A stretch of 64,000 nucleotides of DNA from Desulfovibrio desulfuricans (GCF_004801255.1 NZ_CP036295.1:2182001-2246000), one strand, 5' to 3'; counted from the stretch's first letter, positions 14,961-24,322 are shown. Program-made: numbers and translations. Notes: a model not told the origin generated them from the letters alone.

Positions 14961-16232
14961 TCAAGCCTGATCAAGGCTCCACTGGTCTTCCACTGGCAGG
15001 TCCGCAAGACGACGGCGCAGCATGTCGAGCGCGTGACTTGAGGCCAGACGCCGCGTCCACTCCCGGCCCAGATACCGCCCCTGCGGGCGCATGACGCGCA
15101 CCCAGACGTTGCGCGCATCGCTCAGGGCAATGTACACAAGCCCCACGGGCTTTTGCGGCGTGCCCCCGCCAGGCCCGGCCACGCCGGTAATGCCAAGGCC
15201 GTAGTCGGCGCCGCTGTACTCGCGCACGCCCCGCGCCATGGCCTGCGCCACCTCAGGGCTTACCGCGCCGTACTTGCACAGCATATCCTGCGGCACGCCA
15301 AGCAGACGCTGCTTGGCCTCGTTGGCGTAGGTTATCATGCCGTAGCCAAAGACATCAGAAGAGCCGGGCTGGTCGGTAATGCGCTTGGCCAGCAGCCCGC
15401 CGGTGCACGACTCCGCCGTGGCAAGCGTCTGGCCCAGACTCGCCAGCTCCGCCACCACTACGGCCTCAAGCCCCGTAACGTTAACCCCGTACACAAAATG
15501 CCCAAGTAGTTTGCGCACTTCGGCGACCATGGGCGCGGCCAGCGCTTCGGCTGCGGCGGCGTCCTGCGCCTTGGCCGTCACCCGCACAAACATTTCTGCC
15601 TCGCCCGCATAGGTGGCCGCCGTGGGGTTTGCCCCGCCGGTGAGACTGGCTATGCGCAAGGCGGCAATGCCCTCGCCGACACCAAAAGTCTTGACCATAA
15701 ATGACGAGATAACCGCCCCGCTCATGCGCTGCAAAAAAGGCGCGGCGCTGTCGTGCAGCATGGGCAGCAGTTCGGAAGGCGGGCCGGGCAGCATGAGCAC
15801 CCATCGCCCATCGCCCGCAGGCGTGGCGCAGCCCGGCGCAGTGCCCGCCAGGTTGGGAAAGGCCACGGCCCCGCGCGGCAGCATGGCCTGCTTGGCCTGA
15901 TTGGCCGACATGGGCCGCGTGCCAAAATATTCGCGCAACCGGGCCATGCTGTCGGGGTGTTCCTCCAGCGGCGCGCCGGTCACAAGGGCCACGGTCTCCT
16001 TGGTCAGATCGTCCTCTGTGGGGCCAAGCCCACCTGTGGTTATCACCACCTCCGCACGCTGCAGGGCCTCGCGCAGGGCCGCCTCGAGCCGCTGCGGGTT
16101 GTCGCCCACAGTGTGCACCTGTAAAAGATCCATCCCCAGGGCAGAAAGCTCGCGCGCCACATGGGTGGCATCGGTATTGACCGTATGCCCCAGCAAAAGC
16201 TCTGTGCCCACCGATATGATTTCCGCCTTCAT
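14961..16232 (-). CDS. cinA: CinA: nucleotide-pyrophosphatase-like domain plus NMN amidohydrolase
   Basis: 423 residues from MKAEIISVGTELLLG, with GGAGG 4 bases upstream. The N-terminal COG1058/MoCF domain (about 1-170) has TTGGLGPTEDD; the C-terminal CinA/PncC domain (about 265-420) has ATAESCTGG and GITGVAGPGGGT. Full-length CinA proteins hydrolyse ADP-ribose-type pyrophosphates and deamidate nicotinamide mononucleotide, recycling pyridine nucleotides. It stands alone on the minus strand with a good terminator. Confidence 0.93.
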   Translation of the reverse strand: MKAEIISVGTELLLGHTVNTDATHVARELSALGMDLLQVHTVGDNPQRLEAALREALQRAEVVITTGGLGPTEDDLTKETVALVTGAPLEEHPDSMARLREYFGTRPMSANQAKQAMLPRGAVAFPNLAGTAPGCATPAGDGRWVLMLPGPPSELLPMLHDSAAPFLQRMSGAVISSFMVKTFGVGEGIAALRIASLTGGANPTAATYAGEAEMFVRVTAKAQDAAAAEALAAPMVAEVRKLLGHFVYGVNVTGLEAVVVAELASLGQTLATAESCTGGLLAKRITDQPGSSDVFGYGMITYANEAKQRLLGVPQDMLCKYGAVSPEVAQAMARGVREYSGADYGLGITGVAGPGGGTPQKPVGLVYIALSDARNVWVRVMRPQGRYLGREWTRRLASSHALDMLRRRLADLPVEDQWSLDQA

Positions 16233-16366
16233 GCGGCCTCCGGTTTTGTAGACGCGCAGTGCCCTCACAGACCGGCACTGCGTTCAATCCAGCATCGTAG
16301 TCCCGCCGCATGCTCCACGCAAGAAGGTTGCCGCAGGGGAAGCCGGGATATCCACAGCTTGGGCGC

Positions 16367-16417
16367 TTGACAACTTTTCACATCTGGGCCAATCATTTCT
16401 CACCAATTCTTACCAAT
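16367..16417 (+). promoter_or_regulatory. Possible metY promoter and CCAAT repeats
   Basis: The gap 16233-16479 holds a consensus -35 TTGACA (16367-16372) but only a poor -10. Three CCAAT boxes follow at 16389, 16403 and 16413, the last two exactly 10 bases apart. They may mark a regulator site for the methionine or cysteine response. No SAM riboswitch was recognised. Confidence 0.35.
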
Positions 16418-16479
16418 TTACTAAGAAATAGTTTCCCGACTACAACATCCTAACACTGCAACTGAATCAGGGGGCAGAC

Positions 16480-17763
16480 ATGAGCAAGGACAAAAAACCG
16501 CGTTTTGAGACCCTGCAGGTTCATGCGGGTCAGGAGCAGCCAGATCTGGCTACTGGCGCACGGGCCGTGCCCATTTATCAGACGACATCCTTTGTTTTTG
16601 ACAATTGCGACCAGGCTGAGGCGCGGTTCAACCTCAGGGATGCCGGCAACATTTACAGTCGCCTGACCAACCCCACGCAGGACGTCTTTGAGCAGCGCGT
16701 AGCGGCCCTTGAGGGCGGCGTTGCCGCTCTGGCCACAGCCAGCGGCGCGGCGGCGGTGAGCTACGCCCTGCAGAATCTGGCCAGCGCGGGCGACCACATC
16801 GTGGCGGAAAAAACCCTCTACGGCGGAACCTACAACCTGCTGGCGCATACGCTCAAATCATGGGGCATCGACACCACCTTTGTGGACCCGGACGAGCCCG
16901 GCGCTTTTGAGCGCGCCATCACCCCGCGCACCAGGGCCGTCTTTATCGAAACCCTTGGCAATCCGCACAGCAACCTTGTGGACATTGAAGCTCTGGCGGC
17001 GCTGGCACACGGCAACGGCATCCCCCTGGTGGTGGACAATACCTTTGCCACGCCGTGGCTGTTGCGGCCCATTGAGCACGGGGCGGACATTGTAGTGCAC
17101 TCGGCCACAAAATTTATCGGCGGCCACGGTACAACCCTTGGCGGCGTGATTATTGACGGCGGCAAGTTTGACTGGGAGGCGTCGGGCAAGTTTCCCCGTC
17201 TGTGCGGGCCTGACCCGAGCTACCACGGGCTCAGCTTTGCACGGGCCGTGGGCGAGGCTGCCTTTGCAGTAAGGGCCAGGGCCATACTGCTGCGCGATCT
17301 GGGGGCTACGCTGTCGCCCTTCAATGCCTTTATCCTGCTGCAGGGGCTGGAAACCCTTTCGCTCAGGGTCGAGCGCCATGTCAGCAATGCGCTGGCCGTG
17401 GTGAGCTACCTTGCAAAACACCCCAAGGTTGAACGGGTCAACCACCCGAGCCTGCCCGACAGCCCAAGCCATACGCTGTACCAGCGGTACTTCCCCAAAG
17501 GGGGCGGCTCCATCTTTACCTTTGAGGTCAGGGGCGGCGCGGCCGAAGCCAGATCATTTATCGACAGGCTGCAGGTCTTTTCGCTGCTGGCCAACGTGGC
17601 GGACGCCAAATCGCTGGTCATCCACCCCGCGTCCACCACGCACTCGCAGCTCAACGACGCCGAGCTGGCCGAGACAGGCATCAAGCCCAACACGGTCAGA
17701 CTTTCCATCGGCATTGAGCACGTGGATGACATCATCGAAGACCTCGCGCAGGCGCTGGGTTAG
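16480..17763 (+). CDS. metY: O-acetylhomoserine sulfhydrylase (MetY-type)
   Basis: 427 residues, typical for the MetY branch of the Cys/Met PLP enzymes. PLP-binding Lys is K211 in [36 protein letters not shown] and [11 protein letters not shown] are further signatures. The enzyme joins O-acetylhomoserine with sulfide to give homocysteine, a fitting route in a sulfide-producing cell. The gene is monocistronic, bounded by its own upstream region and a terminator at 17785. Confidence 0.93.
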   Translation: MSKDKKPRFETLQVHAGQEQPDLATGARAVPIYQTTSFVFDNCDQAEARFNLRDAGNIYSRLTNPTQDVFEQRVAALEGGVAALATASGAAAVSYALQNLASAGDHIVAEKTLYGGTYNLLAHTLKSWGIDTTFVDPDEPGAFERAITPRTRAVFIETLGNPHSNLVDIEALAALAHGNGIPLVVDNTFATPWLLRPIEHGADIVVHSATKFIGGHGTTLGGVIIDGGKFDWEASGKFPRLCGPDPSYHGLSFARAVGEAAFAVRARAILLRDLGATLSPFNAFILLQGLETLSLRVERHVSNALAVVSYLAKHPKVERVNHPSLPDSPSHTLYQRYFPKGGGSIFTFEVRGGAAEARSFIDRLQVFSLLANVADAKSLVIHPASTTHSQLNDAELAETGIKPNTVRLSIGIEHVDDIIEDLAQALG

Positions 17764-17784
17764 CCCCTTGGTGCATGCAAGTTG

Positions 17785-17818
17785 AGCGCCCTGCCGCACC
17801 GAGCGTCGGGGCGCTTTT
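17785..17818 (+). terminator. Terminator after metY
   Basis: AGCGCCC (17785-17791) pairs with GGGCGCT (17809-17815) and four T follow the stem. The loop is long, about 17 bases, so efficiency is uncertain. Confidence 0.6.
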
Positions 17819-17964
17819 GCTTGCGGGCCGGGTAAAAGGCCATTGTCTTTTCAGGGGCCATTGCATACAACTGGCTGATTCAACGCATATGCCCAGCGCC
17901 CGGTTTTTCCACCTTTTGGGAGATTGTCGGCGCTTACTGCGGGCACCCAATCAGGAGACGTTCC

Positions 17965-18420
17965 ATGTTCAAAAAATTTGCGGTGTTGCTTTTTTTTATG
18001 CTCCTGGCCGCCCCAGTGCTGGCTGACGAAGTAAGCACAAAGTATATTTCGGTTGATCTGCCCGACAACTGGAAGGCGGTAATGCCCCCAACCGAAAACC
18101 AGGGCGTCACCACCGTTATTTTCAGCAATGCCGCGGGCAACTCTACGGTAAACTTTGTGACCGGCCCCAACGGCGGCGCGGATCTTAAAACCGTGGCCGA
18201 GACCTTTGCCACCCAGTTTAAATCGCCCAAGCCGCCGGTGGAAAAAAACGGCCAGTACACCTTTGCCTTTACCCAGCAGCAAACGCCGGGGCAGTCATGG
18301 GTGGCCGCCACGGGCGACTTTTTTATGGTCACCACCATCACCGGCGACCGCAAGCTCGGTCTGGCCTTTATCAAGCGCTATGTAAAAAGTACGGAGTTTG
18401 CCAACCTGCTGCCCAAGTAG
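17965..18420 (+). CDS. Small secreted protein of unknown function
   Basis: 151 residues with a clear signal peptide (MFKKFAVLLFFMLLAAPVLA, cleavage after ALA near residue 20). The mature part, about 131 residues, begins DEVSTKYISVDLPDNWKAV, a pattern seen in small periplasmic or lipid-associated proteins with a PsbP/Mog1-like alpha/beta fold; that fold guess is weak. It has no Cys in the mature part. It stands alone between metY and a convergent glycosyltransferase, with a strong bidirectional terminator downstream. Confidence 0.8.
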   Translation: MFKKFAVLLFFMLLAAPVLADEVSTKYISVDLPDNWKAVMPPTENQGVTTVIFSNAAGNSTVNFVTGPNGGADLKTVAETFATQFKSPKPPVEKNGQYTFAFTQQQTPGQSWVAATGDFFMVTTITGDRKLGLAFIKRYVKSTEFANLLPK

Positions 18421-18465
18421 CGTAACTGCAACAACCGCCCATGGCGGCGACCCGTCCGCACAAGC

Positions 18466-18499
18466 AAAATGGCCTGACGAACTGCCGTCAGGCCATTTT
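18466..18499. terminator. Bidirectional terminator
   Basis: A perfect 14-bp stem, AAAATGGCCTGACG with CGTCAGGCCATTTT, closes the loop AACTGC. T-rich tails occur on the plus side (TTTTATTTAT) and, through the A-rich 5' arm, on the minus side. It separates two convergent genes. Confidence 0.9.
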
Positions 18500-18526
18500 A
18501 TTTATACATAATGTATTGTTGCAGAG

Positions 18527-19501
18527 CTAGTCGCCGCAGCCCTGCCCGCAGGTAGTCCACACCCTTTTGAGGCGGCGCACCACGGCACTGGAATACAGGT
18601 CATTGTTGCGGCCAGCTGCCCTGAGGTTGTCGATCAGCTCTTTGCTGCGGCGCAGGGCCACCTTGACGGGTTCGTAGGCGGGGTCTTCCTCCAGTACGAC
18701 GTTGTAGCCGTCCATATCCTTGATGCGATAGCGCAGGGGTATCTTCCAGTTGCGCACGCACATGTTGTACAGGTAGTAGTTGACCAAAAACATGCCCACG
18801 CCGCCGTCCAGATCATTGAACAGCAGGCCGTGCTCGCGGCTCTTGTTCAGCTCCGTGTCTTCGTACTCCGAATTGTCAAAGCAGCCGCAGTGTTCAAAAA
18901 AATGGCCCACGTCGTAGCAGTACTGCGGTATGCCCGCGCATTCGAGCCGGGCCCCGTAATCGCCGTCGTCCGCGCCGTAAAGGCCGTAATCTTCACTCCA
19001 GTAGCCGATGGTGTCGGACACTGACTTGGGGATGATGGTAGCGCCCCCCGGCACATTGCCATGGCAGATGCCAAGAATGCCGTCGGACGTGTGGAGCGTG
19101 CCGGGATCGCCCGTCAGTTTTTGCTCTTCAAAAATCGGCCCCACAATGGACAGGGAATTGCCGTGCGCCCACAGCCTGAAAATATTTTCAAGCCAGTGGG
19201 GCGTCGTGGCCACCATATCGTTGTCCAGCTTCATGTAATACGGCGCGTCTACAGCGCGCCAGCCGATGTTGCAGGCGCACGATACGCCCATGTTGCGCGG
19301 CAGTAAAAAAAGATTGTCGATAATCCCGCTGGTGCGCAATTCCACCAGCCGTTCACGCAGGGCAGGCTCGCTGCCGTTGTCTACCACCGTAATCGCAAAA
19401 GAGATGCCGGGCGCTGTTTTGCGCAGGGCCAGCAGCGTTTTTTGGGTGAGGTGATACCTGTTGAACACAGGGATGGTGATATTGAGAAGGGAGCCGCTCA
19501 T
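18527..19501 (-). CDS. Family 2 glycosyltransferase
   Basis: 324 residues starting MSGSLLNITIPVFNRY; this ATG has AGGAG 7 bases upstream, whereas two earlier in-frame ATGs do not. The GT-A fold shows ITIPVFNR, TVVDNGSEP and the metal-binding KLDNDMV (DxD-type). Residues 150-250 contain a GYWSEDYGLYGADDGDYGARL acceptor region. It probably transfers a sugar to a cell-surface glycan, but donor and acceptor cannot be told. No other surface-sugar genes are nearby, which is unusual. Confidence 0.85.
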   Translation of the reverse strand: MSGSLLNITIPVFNRYHLTQKTLLALRKTAPGISFAITVVDNGSEPALRERLVELRTSGIIDNLFLLPRNMGVSCACNIGWRAVDAPYYMKLDNDMVATTPHWLENIFRLWAHGNSLSIVGPIFEEQKLTGDPGTLHTSDGILGICHGNVPGGATIIPKSVSDTIGYWSEDYGLYGADDGDYGARLECAGIPQYCYDVGHFFEHCGCFDNSEYEDTELNKSREHGLLFNDLDGGVGMFLVNYYLYNMCVRNWKIPLRYRIKDMDGYNVVLEEDPAYEPVKVALRRSKELIDNLRAAGRNNDLYSSAVVRRLKRVWTTCGQGCGD

Positions 19502-19548
19502 GGGCATTCTCCTGCCGTGCATCCGCGCTCATACCTGAATGCGGGCCG

Positions 19549-20247
19549 TTAGCGAACCTCTTCCGCAAGCCAGCGCCGCATAAAGGACTGCCCGGCGACA
19601 CGCGCCTGCGTCCCCAGTTTTTTGGCGTCCTCCCTGATGGCGCGCGGATCAAACCCGTTAACGCCAAGCTCGCAGCAATGGCCCACAAGCCAGGTTTCCA
19701 TAAAGACCGCGTCCATTTCGGCATGAAACTGCAGGGCAAGCTGTCCCGGCCCGGGACGAAAAGCCTGATGCGGCGTTATGGCCGTCGAGGCCAGCAAATC
19801 GCAACCGCGCGGCAGGTCAAAGGTATCGCCGTGCCAGTGCAGTACGGGCGCGCCGGCAAGCTCCGCCAGGGGGCCGCTGACGCCCGCAGGGGTCAGCTCA
19901 ACCCGTCCCCAGCCAATTTCCTTGGCTGCACCGGGGTACACGTCGGCATCCAGGGCGCTGGCCATGAGCTGCGCCCCGAGGCAAATGCCCAACAGGGGCC
20001 GCCCAGAGGCAAGCCTGCCAGCCACAAGCGCTTTTTCTTCAGTAAGGAAGGGATACAGATCGTCCTGATACACGCCGATGGGGCCGCCCAGAACAACCGC
20101 CAGATCAGCGTCCTTCCACAGCTCGTGCGTCAGGGGCACAACCCCGGCCTGCACATAGCTGATGGCGAACCCCGCCTCTTCGATGGGCTGCGCAAACACG
20201 CCCAGATTTTCAAAAGCCACATGCTGTATGGCAACGCAACGCTTCAT
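19549..20247 (-). CDS. Class I glutamine amidotransferase-like protein
   Basis: 232 residues from the ATG at 20247, with GGGAG just upstream. The triad is visible: C89 in GICLGAQLM, H175 and E177 in LQFHAEMD. Stand-alone class I amidotransferases of this GMP-synthase-like group are usually unassigned; some hydrolyse gamma-glutamyl bonds. It shares strand and closeness (47 bases) with the glycosyltransferase, so the two may be co-transcribed. Confidence 0.85.
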   Translation of the reverse strand: MKRCVAIQHVAFENLGVFAQPIEEAGFAISYVQAGVVPLTHELWKDADLAVVLGGPIGVYQDDLYPFLTEEKALVAGRLASGRPLLGICLGAQLMASALDADVYPGAAKEIGWGRVELTPAGVSGPLAELAGAPVLHWHGDTFDLPRGCDLLASTAITPHQAFRPGPGQLALQFHAEMDAVFMETWLVGHCCELGVNGFDPRAIREDAKKLGTQARVAGQSFMRRWLAEEVR

Positions 20248-20586
20248 ACTGTCTCCCAATGCTTAAATGCCGTGCACTCAATACACCCAAGCATAACTCG
20301 GGGCCGGGGGCACATCCCGCGCCCGCCAGTTGGCGGGCGCTCTGAACGCCAGGGGGAAGCTGCGCGCGCTCAGCAAACCAAAACAAAACATCCTGCTGTC
20401 TGTCGGACCCGGCAGGCGAGGGCTGTCATCTCACCGGGATATCGTACCCAGCTTGCAGATGAAGCGCAAGAATGACCCGGCGTCCCGAAAAAACAACTTG
20501 CTACCTTTTTATTTTTTTTGTTACTACACAACCAGCACGTCATGACATTGCGGCAACCCCTCCACCTCAACAACAGGAAACTTTTT
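20248..20586. other. Divergent intergenic region before the nickel operon
   Basis: No gene is seen. A 9-bp GC-rich hairpin, GCGCCCGCC with GGCGGGCGC around AGTT, lies at 20319-20340. The last 70 bases before the nickel operon are AT-rich and probably hold its promoter. I looked for a NikR-type GTGTTAC...GTAACAC pair and did not find a convincing one. Confidence 0.4.
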
Positions 20587-21357
20587 ATGTGGAAATCTTG
20601 CTGCGCCAGCCTTGCCTTGCTGCTTGTGCTGACGACACCGGCCCAGGCCCACTTCGGCATGGTTATTCCGTCCACGCCCACGGTTACGGACAAAAAGGAC
20701 GCCAACGTACAGCTGGAGATTTCCTTTGCCCATCCCATGGAAATGCAGGGCATGGATATGGCCGCCCCTGCCGCGGCTACGGTAACCCATGACGGCAAGA
20801 CCGAGGACCTCAAGCCCGCGCTCAAACCCGCCACAATTTTGGGCCACAAGGCATGGCAAACCACCTTTAGCATCAAAAAGCCCGGCGTGTACCAGTTTGC
20901 CGTGGAGCCCGCGCCCTACTTTGAACCGGCGGAAGACAAGTTCATTGTCCACTACACCAAGACCGTGGTGGCCGCCTTTGGTGAAGAAGAAGGATGGGAC
21001 GCCCCCCTTGGCCTGAAAACGGAAATCGTGCCCCTTACCCGCCCCTTTGCCAACTATGCCGGCAATGTTTTTCGCGGTCGCGTGCTGCTTGACGGCAAGC
21101 CTGTTGCTGGCGCGGACGTGGAAGTCGAATGCTACAACAAGGGCAAGGCCCATACCGCCCCCAACGAATTTTTTGTAACCCAGGTCGTCAAGGCTGACGA
21201 AAACGGCATCTTTACCGTTGGTATTCCCTGGGCCGGGTGGTGGGGCTTTGCAGCCCTGAGCACCTCCGCTGAAAAGATGGAATACAAGGGCGAAGCCAAG
21301 GAAGTGGAACTTGGCGCCGTGATGTGGGTGAATTTTGCCGCTCCCAAAACCAAGTAA
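20587..21357 (+). CDS. DUF4198 periplasmic protein, NikK-like nickel-transport component
   Basis: 256 residues; the start is the ATG at 20587 with AGGAAA 7 bases upstream. A signal peptide is predicted to be cut after AQA (residue 21), leaving His22 as the new N-terminus (HFGMVIPS). DUF4198 proteins of this type (NikK) accompany nickel ECF importers in sulfate reducers and are thought to help load metal. A Met/His cluster [10 protein letters not shown] follows. It is the first gene of the NikKMLQO operon, with an intercistronic hairpin at 21384-21418 before nikM. Confidence 0.82.
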   Translation: MWKSCCASLALLLVLTTPAQAHFGMVIPSTPTVTDKKDANVQLEISFAHPMEMQGMDMAAPAAATVTHDGKTEDLKPALKPATILGHKAWQTTFSIKKPGVYQFAVEPAPYFEPAEDKFIVHYTKTVVAAFGEEEGWDAPLGLKTEIVPLTRPFANYAGNVFRGRVLLDGKPVAGADVEVECYNKGKAHTAPNEFFVTQVVKADENGIFTVGIPWAGWWGFAALSTSAEKMEYKGEAKEVELGAVMWVNFAAPKTK

Positions 21358-21383
21358 ACATCATGCCTGAAAAGGCTGATCAC

Positions 21384-21418
21384 GGCCGAACCGGAATCTG
21401 CCCCTTTCCGGTTCGGCC
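21384..21418 (+). other. Intercistronic hairpin between nikK-like gene and nikM
   Basis: A perfect 13-bp stem, GGCCGAACCGGAA with TTCCGGTTCGGCC, closes a 9-base loop. No T-run follows, so it more likely partially attenuates or protects the first message, giving more periplasmic protein than permease. Confidence 0.65.
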
Positions 21419-21454
21419 TCTGCGCTAGCGGACAGACCAAACAAAGGACTGACC

Positions 21455-22066
21455 ATGCACATCGCCGAAGGCGTTCTTTCTCCCGCCGTACTTGCAACCG
21501 GGTACGCCCTTACCGCCGCCGGAACAGCTATCGGGTTGAAAAAGCTCGATTACGACCGACTGATGACGGTGGCCATTCTGGCTGCGGCCTTTTTTGTCGG
21601 CTCGCTTATCCATGTTCCCATAGGCCTGGCCAGCGCCCATCTTATCCTTAACGGCCTGTTGGGAGTGCTGCTTGGCTGGGCGGCCTTTCCGGCCATACTT
21701 GCGGCGCTGGCCCTGCAGGCGCTGCTGTTCCAGTTTGGCGGGCTTGTGGTGCTGGGCGTCAACACGTTCACCATGGCCTTTTCGGGCGTGGTAGCGGGCT
21801 GCATATACCGGGGCCTGAACCGGGCCTGGCCCTCCCCCACAGGGCAAAAGGTCGCCGCCTTCTGCGGCGGCGCGTTGGGCGTCATGGGCGCGGGCCTGCT
21901 TACAGCCTGTGCTCTGGCCTTTAGCGAAGAAGGCTTTGCCACAGCTGCGCGGCTGCTGTTTTTGGCCCATCTGCCCATCATGCTGGCCGAGGGGCTTATT
22001 ACCATGATTACCGTGGGTTTCATCGCCAGGGTACGCCCGGAAATGCTGCACCTCACCGCAGCTTGA
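21455..22066 (+). CDS. nikM: Nickel/cobalt ECF transporter S component NikM/CbiM
   Basis: 203 residues, six membrane helices. It starts MHIAEGVLSP; in CbiM/NikM proteins the N-terminal Met-His and a later His build the metal site, so His2 is the key ligand. GLASAHLILNGLLGVLLGW and LMLAEGLITM are typical. This is the substrate-capturing membrane subunit. The neighbouring NikK-like and NikL-like genes argue for nickel over cobalt; the sequence alone does not decide. Confidence 0.88.
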   Translation: MHIAEGVLSPAVLATGYALTAAGTAIGLKKLDYDRLMTVAILAAAFFVGSLIHVPIGLASAHLILNGLLGVLLGWAAFPAILAALALQALLFQFGGLVVLGVNTFTMAFSGVVAGCIYRGLNRAWPSPTGQKVAAFCGGALGVMGAGLLTACALAFSEEGFATAARLLFLAHLPIMLAEGLITMITVGFIARVRPEMLHLTAA

Positions 22067-22083
22067 GACGGTTAGGAGTTTAC

Positions 22084-22767
22084 ATGCATCGTATCTGCAT
22101 CCGCACGGCGTCAAAATGCGCGTTATTTGCGCTGCTGCCCGTACTCGTCATGATTTTTACCCTCGCAACGGCCGACAGGGCTTTTGCCCACAGGGTCAAT
22201 ATTTTTGCATGGACAGAAGGCGACCAAATTATTGCCGAATGCGGTTTTAACGGCGGCAACAAGGTCAAGCAGGGACAGATTGCCGTCTATGACGCAGCCA
22301 CAGGCGCAAAGCTGCTTGAGGGCAAAACCGACGACGGGGGCGGTTTCCGTTTTCCCATCCCCGCCGAGGGCAAGGCTCACGGTTTGCGGCTTGTCGTCAA
22401 GGCGGGCGAAGGCCACCAGAACGAATGGACCATGGAGGCGGCAGAACTGACCGCTGTGCAGGCATCGGCGCAACCTGCAGCCGCCACGGCCACGACCTCG
22501 GCAGCAGCCCCCTCCCCAACGCAGGCGAGTCCTGCAGGCAAACCCCAGACCGGGGCGCAGGCTGCGGGCACGGCAGCTGCGGGCCTCAGTGCCGCAGAGG
22601 TGCAAAATATCGTCAACGCGTCGCTGGACGCCAAGCTTGGCCCTATCCGCAGGGAACTTGCCGAAATGCGCGTGGCGCGCCCCGGGTTTACCGAAATTTT
22701 TGGCGGCATCGGCTGGCTGGTGGGACTGGCGGGCGTTGCCCTTTACTTCAAGGGACGTCGGGGGTAA
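22084..22767 (+). CDS. NikL-like nickel-transport component
   Basis: 227 residues from the ATG at 22084 (AGGAG 6 bases upstream). A signal peptide probably cut after AFA (residue 35) leaves His36 as the mature N-terminus (HRVNIFAW). A small beta domain (36-125) with KQGQIAVYDAATGAKLLEG is followed by an Ala/Pro/Thr-rich linker and a C-terminal membrane helix near GIGWLVGLAGVALYF. The architecture fits NikL, the accessory subunit that replaces CbiN in many nickel ECF systems. Its stop codon touches the NikQ start directly. Confidence 0.78.
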   Translation: MHRICIRTASKCALFALLPVLVMIFTLATADRAFAHRVNIFAWTEGDQIIAECGFNGGNKVKQGQIAVYDAATGAKLLEGKTDDGGGFRFPIPAEGKAHGLRLVVKAGEGHQNEWTMEAAELTAVQASAQPAAATATTSAAAPSPTQASPAGKPQTGAQAAGTAAAGLSAAEVQNIVNASLDAKLGPIRRELAEMRVARPGFTEIFGGIGWLVGLAGVALYFKGRRG

Positions 22768-23538
22768 ATGCTTGGAGTGTTTGACCAGCCCTTTGTACGC
22801 CCCTCGCTCATTCAGCGCATTGACCCCCGCGTCCGCATGGCCTGCGCAGGGGGGCTTGCCCTTTGCATATCGCTGCTGCACACCATTGCCGCCTGCTGTT
22901 TTGGTCTGGCCCTGGGGCTGACCCTGCTGGCTGCGGCCAATCCTCCGCTTCGCCCCTTGCTGCAGCGCCTGGGGGCCATTAATATTTTTGTGCTTTTTTT
23001 GTGGTGCGTCACCCCGCTGACCACGCCGGGCACGCCTTTGGCGCAGTGGGGTTTTGTTGCCGTAAGCGCCGAGGGCGTGCGGCTTGCCCTGCTGGTGAGC
23101 ATAAAATCCAATGCCATCGCCTGCGCGTTTTTGGCGCTGGTCGCCACCATGAACGCCCCCACTGCCGGGCATGCCCTTGAGAGGCTGCACTGCCCCCCCA
23201 AGCTTGTCTTTCTGTTTCTATTCACGGCCCGATACGTGTACGTCATCGCCCAGGAGTGGCGCACGCTGCTTGTGGCGGCACGCCTGCGCGGCTTTCGCTC
23301 GCGCACCGACATGCACACCTACCGCACCCTTGCATCCCTGCTTGGCCTTTTACTGGTGCGCAGTTACGAGCGCTCGCTGCGCGTGCGCGAGGCTATGGTT
23401 CTGCGCGGGTTTTCCGGCCATTTCAGGTCAGTGACCACATTTAGGGCGCAAACGGGCGACGGCCTTTTTGCCCTGGGCCTGCTGGTCTGCATGGCGGGCA
23501 TAATCGCAGTTGAATGCCTGGGAGGCCTCAATGTCTGA
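22768..23538 (+). CDS. nikQ: ECF transporter T component NikQ/CbiQ
   Basis: 256 residues with about five membrane helices. The cytoplasmic coupling region contains AARLRGFRSRTD (an Ala-Arg-Gly motif of CbiQ) and MVLRGFSGHF near the end, which contact the ATPase. It starts on the base after the NikL-like stop and overlaps the ATPase gene by 8 bases, showing tight translational coupling. Confidence 0.88.
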   Translation: MLGVFDQPFVRPSLIQRIDPRVRMACAGGLALCISLLHTIAACCFGLALGLTLLAAANPPLRPLLQRLGAINIFVLFLWCVTPLTTPGTPLAQWGFVAVSAEGVRLALLVSIKSNAIACAFLALVATMNAPTAGHALERLHCPPKLVFLFLFTARYVYVIAQEWRTLLVAARLRGFRSRTDMHTYRTLASLLGLLLVRSYERSLRVREAMVLRGFSGHFRSVTTFRAQTGDGLFALGLLVCMAGIIAVECLGGLNV

Positions 23539-24274
23539 TCACCATCACCACGCGGCCATTTTCAGCCTTGAGGGCGTCTGCTTCAGCTACGGACGCAGCG
23601 GGGCGGTGCGTCAGGTGCTGTGCGATGTGGATTTTTCGCTGCAGCCCGGTCAGCGCATCGGCCTTTACGGCCCCAACGGCAGCGGCAAGACAACGCTGTT
23701 CAGGTGCATAACCGGGCTGGCCCGGCCCCAGAGCGGCCAGGTGCTGTTTCATGGTGCGCCCCTGCGGGACGAAAAAGATTTTTACGACCTGCGCTGCAAG
23801 GTTGGCTTTGTACTGCAGCACGCCGAGGACCAGCTGTTTTTTCCCACCGTGCTCGAGGATGTGGCCTTCGGCCCCCTGAACCTCGGCCTTTCCGCCGACG
23901 ACGCCAGGGACTGCGCCGTGGAAACCCTGCGCAATCTGGGTCTTGCGGGTTTTGAAAACCGCCTCACGCACCGCCTCTCGGGCGGCGAAAAAAAGCTTGT
24001 ATCGCTGGCGGCCGTTATGGCCATGCAGCCAGAGGCCCTGCTGCTTGACGAACCCACAAACGGTCTGGACAACGAAGCACGCCAGCGCATCATTGATATT
24101 TTGGGCAGCCTTGATACCGCCCGCATAACGATATCGCACGACTGGGATTTTCTGGCCCAGACCTCTACCCAGTACCTCACCATCGCGCACAATCGCCTGA
24201 GCGCCTGCGCACCCTCTTTTGCCCACGCGCACATGCACGCCCACCCGCTGGGCAACGAGCCGCACGAGCACTAA
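23531..24274 (+). CDS. nikO: ECF transporter ATPase NikO/CbiO with His-rich termini
   Basis: 247 residues; ATG at 23531 with GGAGG 6 bases upstream. Walker A GPNGSGKTT, Q-loop VLQHAEDQLFFPT, signature LSGGEKK and Walker B ALLLDEPTNGLD are intact. Both ends are rich in His: SDHHHHAA after the start, and FAHAHMHAHPLGNEPHEH at the end. Such tails may bind nickel in the cytoplasm or act as a sensor. It energises the NikMLQ complex. Confidence 0.9.
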   Translation: MSDHHHHAAIFSLEGVCFSYGRSGAVRQVLCDVDFSLQPGQRIGLYGPNGSGKTTLFRCITGLARPQSGQVLFHGAPLRDEKDFYDLRCKVGFVLQHAEDQLFFPTVLEDVAFGPLNLGLSADDARDCAVETLRNLGLAGFENRLTHRLSGGEKKLVSLAAVMAMQPEALLLDEPTNGLDNEARQRIIDILGSLDTARITISHDWDFLAQTSTQYLTIAHNRLSACAPSFAHAHMHAHPLGNEPHEH

Positions 24275-24292
24275 GCCGCCATGTCGCCCTTT

Positions 24293-24322
24293 GCGCAATG
24301 CGCCGTTTTGTGCGCTTTGCGC
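24293..24322 (+). terminator. Hairpin after the nickel operon
   Basis: GCGCAATGCGC (24293-24303) pairs with GCGCTTTGCGC (24312-24322) with one mismatch and an 8-base loop. There is no T-run, but its place 19 bases after the nikO stop suggests a terminator or 3'-end stabiliser. Confidence 0.5.

Noticed and set aside
16233..16479. SAM riboswitch before metY
   Set aside because: No conserved SAM aptamer core or terminator could be drawn.
20248..20586. NikR operator before the nickel operon
   Set aside because: Fragments such as GTTACTACAC occur but no properly spaced inverse half-site was found.
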